DNA of 8,986 bases from Sedimentisphaerales bacterium. GTDB taxonomy: Bacteria; Planctomycetota; Phycisphaerae; Sedimentisphaerales; Anaerobacaceae. Under the pieces are notes generated by a model. The model was not told where the DNA came from, ran no database searches, and worked only from the letters and a program-made list of their open reading frames with translations. Positions within the stretch are counted from its first letter, which is position 1. Each line of letters starts with the position of its first letter. Positions 1-6,560 of the stretch are shown here, piece after piece. A program made the translations under genes and the position numbers. The DNA lies in the NCBI GenBank assembly GCA_016933985.1, contig JAFGTU010000086.1, forward strand, positions 1 through 8,986, read 5' to 3'.

Positions 1-58
1 ACAACATTCTGAATGATTGTATTACTGATTAACCCGGATTGAGATTGCAGGGCGTTAG

Positions 59-124
59 ATTGAAAACAATGGTGGGCTACGAACATAGTTGTGAGAGAGC
101 GAAAGGCGATGCTCGCAGCCCACC
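59..124. repeat. Inverted repeat GGTGGGCT...AGCCCACC with an adjacent small hairpin
   Basis: An exact 8-base inverted repeat, GGTGGGCT at 71-78 and AGCCCACC at 117-124, encloses 38 bases. Immediately to its left is a second perfect small palindrome, ATTG-AAAA-CAAT at 59-70. The GGTGGGC core recurs at 461-477 and 557-563, so this is probably one member of a REP-like intergenic repeat family. The 1-164 stretch otherwise holds no gene that I can support. Repeat identity is seen directly; membership of a genome-wide family is inferred. Confidence 0.5.
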
Positions 125-132
125 GGATACTT

Positions 133-141
133 ATTATACCA
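133..141 (-). promoter_or_regulatory. Candidate extended -10 promoter element, pointing left
   Basis: Read on the minus strand, this is TGGTATAAT: a perfect TATAAT with the TGn extension of an extended -10 element. No convincing -35 lies 17 bases upstream, which an extended -10 can tolerate. Transcription would begin near 126, right at the edge of the GGTGGGCT inverted repeat, and run left out of the window. No coding region follows within the visible 125 bases, so the product is either a gene beyond the edge or a short structured RNA. A chance match is possible. Confidence 0.3.
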
Positions 142-164
142 GAGACCAAAACAAAGGGAAGAGG

Positions 165-494
165 CTACGGGCTATTATCCTCGCACCAGTGCAGGGGCAT
201 TAGGTAGAAGTCTTCGAAATCAATATCGCAGTTGTCGTTCAAATCGCCTGCCACGATGGTCTCGCACGGCAGGGGGCGAAGGGCAGCGCCCTCGATGATG
301 GCTCTTTGAGGCTGTTGTTCGACAGAAGGGGGAGAGGCGAAAAATGCACCGCGTACGTTTAGTTCGCGTGAAATGATCGTCGATTGTATGCGGTCTGTGT
401 GTGCAGAAGGGCTATAAAGGCGAGGATGTTTTCGAGGGGGGCGTCGGGTTAGATACTGTTGGTGGGCAGAGCCCACCCTACGGGCTGAATTCAT
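165..494 (-). pseudogene. Orphan dockerin-like C-terminal fragment, probable gene remnant
   Basis: The last 28 codons encode AGDLNDNCDIDFEDFYLMPL followed by HWCEDNSP. This is one dockerin type I-like calcium-binding loop (D-x-N-x-N/D-C-x-x-D-x-x-D-F) with the C-terminal aromatic HW that commonly ends secreted planctomycete proteins. Normally such a motif closes a large exported protein. Here the open frame is only 109 codons, has no signal peptide or domain upstream, and its first dozen codons run through a GTGGGC palindrome. That makes the apparent ATG at 494 suspicious, and only a weak GAGG lies near it. The best reading is the tail of a decayed gene whose front was lost or replaced by repeat sequence. 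A real short secreted protein is unlikely. Confidence 0.45.
461..477. repeat. REP-like palindrome GGTGGGC-AGA-GCCCACC
   Basis: This is a perfect 7-base inverted repeat with a 3-base loop, able to fold as a tight GC-rich hairpin on either strand. The half-site is shared with 71-78, 117-124 and 557-563. A GTAGGGTGGGC...GCCCACC arrangement (here CCCTAC follows on the right) is a familiar dispersed intergenic repeat in several bacterial genomes. It sits inside the presumed remnant frame, which supports the view that the frame is broken. It could also act as a bidirectional terminator, but no T-run follows. Confidence 0.55.
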
Positions 495-622
495 AGCCTC
501 GCACAGCGGACAAGGACGATCAATTCATCGTCGCCGAGGATACATCAGAGCGCTCCGCCCACCATAGCCGGACACAAGGATTGCGTCAAAACAGTCAATA
601 GAAAATAATCAGTAGTCAGCGG
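495..622. other. Non-coding gap downstream of nrdJ
   Basis: No gene is visible. The stretch holds a further GCCCACC half-site (557-563) and, near 593-627, short imperfect direct repeats built on CAGTCA, CAGTAGTCAG and GGTCAG that run into the last codons of nrdJ. I see no GC-rich hairpin followed by a T-run that would serve as a rho-independent terminator for nrdJ, which ends at 623. Confidence 0.4.
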
Positions 623-3600
623 TCAGGAGCAGCCCATTGAGTTACCGCAGTTGAAGCATTTGTAGCAAGTTCCGTTTCGGACGGTGATGGAGCCGCAGAT
701 GTCGCAGGCGGGGGCATCGTCCATGAAGTGCTCGAATTGGGAGTTGAACTGCTGCATGACGGCGGTTTCGGCCTCCAATTGTCCGTCGGGCTCGGCTATG
801 GCCGTTTTCACCAATGCCCCGATGCGATTCATCACCCCGGAGAACCTGCCCGTCGGCGGCGTTGAATGCTCTTTTTCACCATGTTTTGGCCCCCGCGGGT
901 CAGTGCCGATAAGGTCCTTGTCCTTATGCTTATCCTTGGCCCCGGCCTTGACCTCGGCAATCTTCTTTGCGAGGTCTTTGGTCTTCTCGACCAACTGCCG
1001 AGCAGTCGTTGTGTTCTTATTCTCCGGCGCAGGCGGTACAGCGGACCTGTTCACCAGATTCTTCTCAGCATAGCCGGGTATGAACTGGCAGCCAAGCCAG
1101 CAGAAGATGTAGTCTATCAGGCTTTTTGCAAAGGGCATATCGCGGTTAGAGGTCATTCCCGCCGGCTCAAACCTTGCATGACGAAACTTATCGACAAGCG
1201 TAATCAGCGGTACGCCGTACTGCAGCGCCATTGAAGTGCACGTCCCTATAACATCCATGAGGCCTCCGACGGTGCTGCCCTCTTTGGCCATCGTGATAAA
1301 GAGCTCGCCGGGCTGACCATCCTCATATAGCCCGACGGTGAGATAGCCCTCGTGGCCTGCGACGGAGAATTTGTGCGTTATGCTCTGTCGCGTATCGGGG
1401 AGTCTTTTTCGCAACGGCCTGGCGGCCTGTGCAGCCGGCTCGGCGGTCTTGGCGCCGGCGTCTTTATGCTTCTTGGTGGAGACCGGCTGAAGCTTCTTGG
1501 AGCCATCGCGGTAAATCGCAACCGCCTTGAGTCCGAGCTTCCAGCCTTCCATATATGCGCCGCTGATCTCCTCGGCGGTGCTTTCTTTGGGCATATTTAT
1601 CGTCTTGCTTATCGCGCCGGATATGAAGGGCTGAACCGCAGCCATCATCTTCAGATGAGCCGAGTAGTGAATATACCGTTTTCCGTTGCGCGGCTTGAAG
1701 GCACAATCGAAGACGGCCAGATGGTCGGGGTTGAGCTTTTCGGCCCCTTCGATCATCTCGTGCTCGTCAATGTGGTCGGAAATGGCCTTGATATCGTCGG
1801 CGTTGTATCCTAATCGCTCGAGGGCCATGGGAACCGTCTTATTGACAAGCTTAAGCATGCCGCCGCCGGCGAGCAATTTATACTTAACAAGGGCAATATC
1901 CGGCTCAATGCCCGTCGTATCGCAGTCCATCATAAAACCGATAGTGCCGGTCGGGGCAATCACCGTGGCCTGGGCATTGCGAAATCCGGCCTTCGAGCCT
2001 GAATCGAAGGCCGCATCCCAGGCGTCTTTCGCAGCGTTGCGGAGCTCTGCCGGGCAGTGCGACTCCGGAATATCGTAGGCATGCTGGCGGTGCATATTGA
2101 TGACCTTGAGCATCGGATCCTTGTTCTTCTCAAATTCCTTGAAAGGCCCCTTAACAGAGGCGATCTCCGCGCTGGCGGTATAGGCCGCACCTGTCAATAA
2201 TGCGCTGATCGCCCCGGCGATTGCGCGAGCCTGCGCCGAATCGTAGGGAAACGCCAGGCTCATAATCAGAGAGCCCAGATTGGCATAGCCAAGTCCCAGA
2301 GGGCGGAACAAGTGGCTGTTTGTGGTAATTGGCGCGTCCGGGTAGCTACCGCCATCGACCAGAATCTCCTGAGCAATGATGAAAATGCGAATCGCCTTCT
2401 TGAATGACTCGACATCGAAAGAACCATCCTCCTTGCGGAACTTTATGAGATTCAAGGAAGCCAGATTGCACGCCGAATCATCGACGAACATATACTCACT
2501 GCAAGGATTGGACGCATTTATCGGCCCCGAATTCGGGCACGTATGCCAGCGGTTAATCGTGCTATGGTACTGCAAACCCGGATCTCCGCAGATTCTCGTG
2601 CCCTCGGCAATCAAATCCATAAGCTCGCGTGCGGAATGTTCCCCTAACTTCTGGCCCGTGGTCACGGCATGGGTGATCCAATTCTCGTCCTTCTCGACCG
2701 ACTGCATAAACTCGTCGGTTACGCGCACGGAGAGATTTGAATTCTGGAACATTACGCTGCCGTAGGCCTCGTTGTTGTATTCGCCGTCGTAACCGGCCTC
2801 AATCAGCGCCCAGGCTTTCTTCTCCTCTTCGGTCTTGCACGTAATGAATTCCTTAATATCAGGGTGATCGACCTTGAGCGACTGCATCTTTGCCGCGCGT
2901 CTGGTCTTTCCGCCGGACTTGATCACCGCGGCAACCTGGTCATAGACCCGCATGAAGCTCAAAGGCCCCGATGGCTTGCCGCCGCCGGAGAGCTTTTCTT
3001 TGCTGCTTCGCAGCGTGGAAAGGTCGGTCCCCGTGCCTGAGCCGTGCTTGAAGAGCATCGCTTCGCTGGCGGCCAGCCGCATTATATCCTGCATCGAGTC
3101 CTTCACGGACTGAATGAAACATGCCGACGCCTGTGGATACTCATAACTGCCCTCACAAGGCAAGGCGCTATTGGTCTTGGCATCCCAATGATAATTGTGC
3201 TTGCTGCCCTTTATCCCGTACACGTCGTAAAGCCCGACATTGAACCACACCGGCGAATTGAAGGAACCGTACTGGTTCACACAGAGCCACGCCAATTCGT
3301 TGTAGAAGACCTCGGCATCCGCATCACTTCCGAAATACCCGTCCTTTCTGCCTCGGTCCGCAATTGTCATGGCTACACGGTGCACAAGCTGTTTGAGGGA
3401 ATGCTCGCGTTGCCCGGTCTCCACATCTCCGTAGAAGTACTTGCTCGCAACCACCTTCGTGGCCAACTGGCTCCAAGTCACGGGCATCTCGATATTTTCC
3501 TGCTCAAATACCGCCTGGCCGCTCTCATTGCTGATCTTTGCCGAACGCTTCTCCCATTCCAGCTCATCGAACGGATGCACACCCGCCGCCGAGAAGAACC

Positions 3601-3703
3601 GTTCCATCTTCAACCCCTCACCACTCCGGTCGTTATGCACAACCGTCTCAGGCGCCGTTTGCTTGCGTTTGAAAGGGTTCTCCGGGTCAAACTTATAAGA
3701 CAT
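623..3703 (-). CDS. nrdJ: Class II (adenosylcobalamin-dependent) ribonucleoside-diphosphate reductase
   Basis: This cytosolic enzyme reduces ribonucleotides to deoxyribonucleotides using a radical generated from coenzyme B12. The 1026-aa product shows, in order: an N-terminal region; SACFIQS with redox Cys195; HGSGTGTDLS at 220-229; the active-site NPCSE at 399-403 (thiyl-radical Cys401, with Asn399 and Glu403); partner Cys412 in ACNLASLNL; the phosphate-binding APTGTIGF at 583-590; and a TSCPD-type domain at about 770-880. A Lys/Ala-rich low-complexity linker (about 895-950) leads to a Cys-rich tail (Cys1000, 1003, 1013, 1016, 1019) ending MGCS, typical of NrdJ and thought to deliver electrons to the active site. 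The frame is open further up to a TTG at 3721, but I chose the ATG at 3703 because GGAGG lies 7 bases before it and MSYKFDPENP reads as a natural start. No intein interrupts it. Two candidate NrdR boxes lie upstream. Confidence 0.97.
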   Translation of the reverse strand: MSYKFDPENPFKRKQTAPETVVHNDRSGEGLKMERFFSAAGVHPFDELEWEKRSAKISNESGQAVFEQENIEMPVTWSQLATKVVASKYFYGDVETGQREHSLKQLVHRVAMTIADRGRKDGYFGSDADAEVFYNELAWLCVNQYGSFNSPVWFNVGLYDVYGIKGSKHNYHWDAKTNSALPCEGSYEYPQASACFIQSVKDSMQDIMRLAASEAMLFKHGSGTGTDLSTLRSSKEKLSGGGKPSGPLSFMRVYDQVAAVIKSGGKTRRAAKMQSLKVDHPDIKEFITCKTEEEKKAWALIEAGYDGEYNNEAYGSVMFQNSNLSVRVTDEFMQSVEKDENWITHAVTTGQKLGEHSARELMDLIAEGTRICGDPGLQYHSTINRWHTCPNSGPINASNPCSEYMFVDDSACNLASLNLIKFRKEDGSFDVESFKKAIRIFIIAQEILVDGGSYPDAPITTNSHLFRPLGLGYANLGSLIMSLAFPYDSAQARAIAGAISALLTGAAYTASAEIASVKGPFKEFEKNKDPMLKVINMHRQHAYDIPESHCPAELRNAAKDAWDAAFDSGSKAGFRNAQATVIAPTGTIGFMMDCDTTGIEPDIALVKYKLLAGGGMLKLVNKTVPMALERLGYNADDIKAISDHIDEHEMIEGAEKLNPDHLAVFDCAFKPRNGKRYIHYSAHLKMMAAVQPFISGAISKTINMPKESTAEEISGAYMEGWKLGLKAVAIYRDGSKKLQPVSTKKHKDAGAKTAEPAAQAARPLRKRLPDTRQSITHKFSVAGHEGYLTVGLYEDGQPGELFITMAKEGSTVGGLMDVIGTCTSMALQYGVPLITLVDKFRHARFEPAGMTSNRDMPFAKSLIDYIFCWLGCQFIPGYAEKNLVNRSAVPPAPENKNTTTARQLVEKTKDLAKKIAEVKAGAKDKHKDKDLIGTDPRGPKHGEKEHSTPPTGRFSGVMNRIGALVKTAIAEPDGQLEAETAVMQQFNSQFEHFMDDAPACDICGSITVRNGTCYKCFNCGNSMGCS

Positions 3704-3710
3704 TGACGCG

Positions 3711-3715
3711 CCTCC
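3711..3715 (-). promoter_or_regulatory. Ribosome binding site of nrdJ (decides the start)
   Basis: The minus strand reads GGAGG, seven bases before the ATG at 3703. The alternative TTG at 3721 would place this site inside the coding region, so the shorter product is preferred. Confidence 0.8.
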
Positions 3716-3730
3716 AAGCAAAAAAAACAG

Positions 3731-3746
3731 CCACTAAATACAGGAA
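3731..3746. promoter_or_regulatory. Candidate NrdR box 2 (start-proximal, weaker)
   Basis: The core here is CTAAATACAG (3734-3743), against the NrdR core CwAtATaTwG: 8 of 10 core positions fit, and about 10 of 16 over the full consensus. Its start lies exactly 31 bases from box 1, with a 15-base gap. That is the spacing typical of paired NrdR sites, which sit about three helical turns apart. The match is too weak to stand alone; the spacing is what makes it credible. It falls in the presumed nrdJ 5' leader. Confidence 0.5.
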
Positions 3747-3761
3747 ACACTACTGCGAGCT

Positions 3762-3777
3762 ACGCTATATATGGTGC
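3762..3777. promoter_or_regulatory. Candidate NrdR box 1 over the nrdJ promoter
   Basis: The sequence ACGCTATATATGGTGC matches the published NrdR-box consensus acaCwAtATaTwGtgt at 13 of 16 positions, including all but one of the ten core bases. NrdR is the zinc-ribbon/ATP-cone repressor that shuts ribonucleotide reductase genes when dATP is plentiful. On the minus strand the same bases include TATATA, a plausible -10 for nrdJ, with only a poor -35 (GTGAGT, 18-base spacer). Binding here would therefore block initiation. The gene for NrdR itself is not in this window. Confidence 0.68.
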
Positions 3778-4076
3778 AAAAACCCGTAAACTCACTAATC
3801 ATAGATTAACCAAAAACCAACGAACTGTAAAGACCGAATCCTTTATTTTTTTGCGTCGATTTTAAGCGCTTGGCTCTTAGTCCTTGTCCTTGCTGAATCT
3901 ATGAAGAGAAAAAACTTTTCTGCGCGCGAAAGATTCTTCACAATCCTCTTGCGAAACCAACAAAACTCTTTTTTCGATAACAACGTATAGCTAAGATACG
4001 ACTCATCGGAACCATAACCGGAATTGACCGGTATCCTCAAGAGTCTTTGGGGAGTAGTCACGGAAACAGCGCACTT
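3778..4076. other. Non-coding leader region before uvrC with possible RNA hairpins
   Basis: This roughly 300-base AT-rich gap holds no gene that I can support. Two foldable stretches stand near its right end. At 3972-4011, seven pairs (one G-U) enclose an internal loop and then CGTAT/ATACG around a 7-base loop. At 4017-4032 there is ACCGG-AATTGA-CCGGT. A small A/T hairpin, AGAAAA-AAC-TTTTCT, is at 3907-3921. No convincing -35/-10 pair for uvrC stands out, and I found no cobalamin-riboswitch B12 box for nrdJ. Confidence 0.35.
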
Positions 4077-5486
4077 ATGCCCGTTGATAGACACAAGAAG
4101 AGGCTTGAGAAGATCCGTGGGCAAATACGGGCCTTGCCCACGGTTCCGGGCCTGTATTTCATGAAGGGCCGGGCGGACAAAGTCCTCTATATCGGCAAGG
4201 CAAAGAACCTGCGCTCTCGCGTGGCCGGCTACTTCCAGCAAAGTGCCGATCTGATTGCCTCCAGAGGCCCCAAGATCGCCGAAATGGTCACGAAAGTCGA
4301 GGCGGTCGACTTCCTCGAAACAGATTCGGAAGTCGATGCGATGCTGCAGGAAGCACGCCTTATCAAGGATATCCGCCCGCCTTATAATACGGAACTGACC
4401 GACGATAAAACTTTTCCGTACCTGGAAATCACCGCTCGCGACGATTTTCCCGGCGTCTATATCACTCGCAAGCCGCGTGCGAGCGGCAGCACGCTCTTCG
4501 GCCCATTCACAGGCGTCAAAGAGCTCAGGGGAGTCCTCGTTGTGCTGCAGAAGATATTCAAGTTCCGAACCTGCACGCTCAGCATCGCCCAAGACGACCA
4601 CAAACGGCCCTTCTTTCGCCCTTGCATTCTCTATAGTATCAAGCAGTGCACCGCCCCGTGCGCAGCAAAGATCGACAAGACCCAATACAGGAAAGTGGTC
4701 ATTGGCGATTTGGCCAGGTTCCTCCGTTCAAAACGCTCGGTTATTATGCGGCGGCTCAAGAAGCAGATGGGCCAGGCCGCTGAAAGGCTCGACTACGAAA
4801 GCGCCGCGATGTTTCGCGACCGTATCCGCCTGATCGAGCGTCTGGACCGTCGAGGCGCCCCAGACGAGAATGTTCAGCCCGAAGTCTTTGCCGCAGACCC
4901 GGCTTTGGCGCTGACCCAACTGCGCAAGATTCTCCAGAGTCCCGAGCCGGTTCGCATCATTGAAGGCATTGACGTAGCCAATCTCGCCGGCGCCGAGGCG
5001 GTCGGCTCACTTGTCAAATTCATCGACGGCAGACCATTCAAAAGCGGCTACCGGCGATTCAAGATAAAGACCGTAAAAGGCATAGACGATTATGCGATGA
5101 TCGCCGAGGTGGTCAAACGCAGGTACAAGTATGCCATGCATGGCCAAGAAATGTGGCCGGACCTGATACTCATCGACGGCGGCATCGGACATCTAAGGGC
5201 CGCTCAAGCCGCACTTTACGATATGACTACTTCCAATCGGGGTGATTGCAGAGACAACCATAAGAGAAAAGCCAAGCCGGTCAAGGAGACGCCCAAAACG
5301 AGAATCGCTTCAATTGCCAAGAAGCAGGAGTCGATTTACATCCGGCCGGGCGGCGGACCATTGAATCTGCCCGCCAATTCACCCGCGCGTAAGCTGCTGC
5401 AATACGTCCGCGACGAGGCCCACCGTTTCGCACAGCACTACCATCACATCCTCAGAAGCAAGAAGATGCTCAACAACACGCAATGA
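4077..5486 (+). CDS. uvrC: UvrC-type excinuclease subunit, shortened (no helix-hairpin-helix end)
   Basis: In nucleotide excision repair, UvrC binds UvrB at a lesion and cuts the damaged strand on both sides. The 469-aa product shows a GIY-YIG nuclease (Gly25-Leu-Tyr, Tyr38-Ile-Gly, Glu92, Asn104), which makes the 3' cut. The Cys166/183/191/195 pattern (FRTC...RPC...CTAPC) fits the iron-sulfur site reported for UvrC. A UVR motif for UvrB binding lies at about 222-256. The RNase H-like 5' nuclease has Asp299, Asp338, Asp367 (LILIDGG) and His449 (DEAHRFA). These spacings resemble E. coli D399/D438/D466/H538. Typical UvrC is about 560-610 aa; this one lacks roughly 115 residues between UVR and nuclease and stops 20 residues after the catalytic His, so the (HhH)2 DNA-binding domain is absent. 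The ATG at 4077 is preferred to the TTG at 4047; neither has a good ribosome site. Confidence 0.92.
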   Translation: MPVDRHKKRLEKIRGQIRALPTVPGLYFMKGRADKVLYIGKAKNLRSRVAGYFQQSADLIASRGPKIAEMVTKVEAVDFLETDSEVDAMLQEARLIKDIRPPYNTELTDDKTFPYLEITARDDFPGVYITRKPRASGSTLFGPFTGVKELRGVLVVLQKIFKFRTCTLSIAQDDHKRPFFRPCILYSIKQCTAPCAAKIDKTQYRKVVIGDLARFLRSKRSVIMRRLKKQMGQAAERLDYESAAMFRDRIRLIERLDRRGAPDENVQPEVFAADPALALTQLRKILQSPEPVRIIEGIDVANLAGAEAVGSLVKFIDGRPFKSGYRRFKIKTVKGIDDYAMIAEVVKRRYKYAMHGQEMWPDLILIDGGIGHLRAAQAALYDMTTSNRGDCRDNHKRKAKPVKETPKTRIASIAKKQESIYIRPGGGPLNLPANSPARKLLQYVRDEAHRFAQHYHHILRSKKMLNNTQ

Positions 5487-5765
5487 GCCAGAGTTGTTGT
5501 TTCAAGAAGGAGGCTCAGATTCGCTGCTAAAACGCCTAATCAGCAGCCCTTCCCGAACACGAAGGTTATGTTATCGGCCCATCCCCCCAAGAAAAATCAA
5601 TCCCGCCATATTCATTCCATCCAAAGCCCTCTTTCACAGCGTGGAATCCATACTCGTACTCAAATAACCGCCAATTTGCCTTTTCAGAGCGTTTCTCTTG
5701 GACTTTCCCGCCAAAGTCTGTGCTTGTTTACTCCGAAATAAGGTAGTAAGCATCTGGAGCAAGCT
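5487..5765. other. Intergenic gap between uvrC and the CBS gene
   Basis: No gene or convincing terminator is visible. GCTGCT (5523-5528) and AGCAGC (5542-5547) could pair across 13 bases, but no T-run follows. ATTCCA (5614-5619) and TGGAAT (5642-5647) form a loose inverted repeat. Translating onward from the uvrC stop in the same frame gives no helix-hairpin-helix sequence. Confidence 0.4.
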
Positions 5766-6248
5766 ATGAGCGTTCTCGAATATCTTGAAGAAGCTGAGGA
5801 GAAGAATATGACCAAGGTTAAACACGTCATGACAACGAATGTGGTCACCGTGAGAAAGGACACACCGATAAGCCGGGCTACAGAGCTTCTGATGAGCAAC
5901 CACATCACCGGCATGCCCGTCGTCGAGGAAGATATGACCCTGGTGGGAGTTATTAGCGAGAAGGATGTGCTGAACTTGTTCTACTCCAGCGGACAGACCA
6001 CAAACAGGACAGTTAGCGATTTTATGACGACGCCGGCCGTTCACTTCGACCAGGAGGAGGACCTTCAGGACGTTTGCGCCTGCCTGATGGAGAATAGCTT
6101 CCGACGCGTGCCGGTAACACTGAACGGAAGAGTCGTCGGCGTTGTCAGCAGGTGCGATGTCCTGGAATATATGTCCCGCGGCGACCACGACCCAAGCGGC
6201 GAGCAGAAGCCTTTGGAGTTGACATCCGCCCCGCCCCACGGTCAATGA
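5766..6248 (+). CDS. Two-CBS-domain protein
   Basis: CBS pairs form a Bateman module that senses adenine nucleotides or S-adenosylmethionine and regulates a partner. No effector domain is fused here, so the target is unknown; the protein is predicted cytosolic. In the 160-aa product, CBS 1 covers about 18-75 (KHVMTTNVVTV..., then ITGMPVV and LVGVISEKDVL) and CBS 2 about 84-138 (VSDFMTTPAVHF..., then RVPVTLNGRVVGVVSRCDVL). A polar tail of about 20 residues follows. Two starts are possible. The ATG at 5766 has GGAG six bases upstream. The ATG at 5808 has a stronger GAGGAG six bases upstream and would give 146 aa beginning MTKVKHVMT, still containing both domains. I list the longer form. The gene appears monocistronic. 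Confidence 0.9.
   Translation: MSVLEYLEEAEEKNMTKVKHVMTTNVVTVRKDTPISRATELLMSNHITGMPVVEEDMTLVGVISEKDVLNLFYSSGQTTNRTVSDFMTTPAVHFDQEEDLQDVCACLMENSFRRVPVTLNGRVVGVVSRCDVLEYMSRGDHDPSGEQKPLELTSAPPHGQ
5796..5801 (+). promoter_or_regulatory. Internal ribosome binding site for a second start of the CBS gene
   Basis: GAGGAG lies six bases before the in-frame ATG at 5808. It is a better Shine-Dalgarno match than the GGAG (5756-5759) serving the ATG at 5766. Either the shorter product is the true one, or both are made. Confidence 0.45.
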
Positions 6249-6560
6249 TTGGAGCTTTGGCTCTCAATAACCGGTCCAATCCCGGTCGGGACGGCGTCAA
6301 AGAAGTCCCATAATCGCTCATCTTAACAGAATCAGGGACAATTATAGAATAGCACATTCCGTAAACAGCACCTGCACGAAAGGCCCTTCCGCGCAACGTC
6401 CAGGAAATCACGGAATCCAAGGCCAAACCACAAGACAATAGCCGCACCTCGACTTCGGCTTGGCCGCCTCGGGCTGACCTTGTCCACACGCGCGTGCAAT
6501 AAAGCAGCTTTCCGGCTATGTCTGCTTAATCTGCCTCCTACCAGGGCCGAAAAGGAGTAT
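6249..6560. other. Non-coding gap before the GspC/PilP-like gene
   Basis: No gene is supported in these 312 bases. They contain a possible sigma70-type promoter (6323-6350), a perfect 10-base palindrome CACGCGCGTG (6487-6496), and a weak stem GAGC-TTTG-GCTC just after the CBS stop. The frame of the next gene stays open back to a TTG at 6480, but that part reads as non-coding and has no ribosome site. Confidence 0.4.
6323..6350 (+). promoter_or_regulatory. Candidate promoter TTAACA-N16-TAGAAT
   Basis: TTAACA (5 of 6 to TTGACA) and TAGAAT (5 of 6 to TATAAT) are separated by 16 bases. The site is about 210 bases upstream of the next gene's ATG, which would leave a long leader. It could be a chance match in AT-rich DNA. 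Confidence 0.3.

Noticed and set aside
3044..3706. A 220-codon open frame on the plus strand opposite nrdJ
   Set aside because: It is fully antisense to the NrdJ N-terminal half, which has clear conserved motifs; there is no ribosome site or domain of its own.
3704..3721. Upstream TTG start for nrdJ adding six residues
   Set aside because: The TTG overlaps the Shine-Dalgarno stretch of the ATG at 3703, and the shorter product starts with a natural NrdJ-like N-terminus.
3704..4046. Adenosylcobalamin riboswitch upstream of nrdJ
   Set aside because: I looked on the minus strand for the conserved B12 box and flanking stems and found none. The NrdR-like boxes explain regulation better.
3843..4685. 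A 280-codon open frame on the minus strand opposite uvrC and its leader
   Set aside because: It overlaps the well-supported uvrC domains in antisense, has no recognisable motif, and its last 65 or so codons run through the AT-rich leader. It is most simply a shadow of uvrC codon bias.
5523..5547. Rho-independent terminator after uvrC (GCTGCT...AGCAGC)
   Set aside because: The loop is 13 bases and no T-run follows the stem on either side.
5634..6245. A 203-codon minus-strand frame opposite the CBS gene
   Set aside because: It mirrors the CBS coding region almost exactly and has no recognisable domain, whereas the plus strand shows two clear CBS domains.
6487..6496. Palindrome CACGCGCGTG as an operator
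   Set aside because: It is perfect but only 10 bases, made of alternating GC steps, and not placed on a recognisable promoter; chance is likely.
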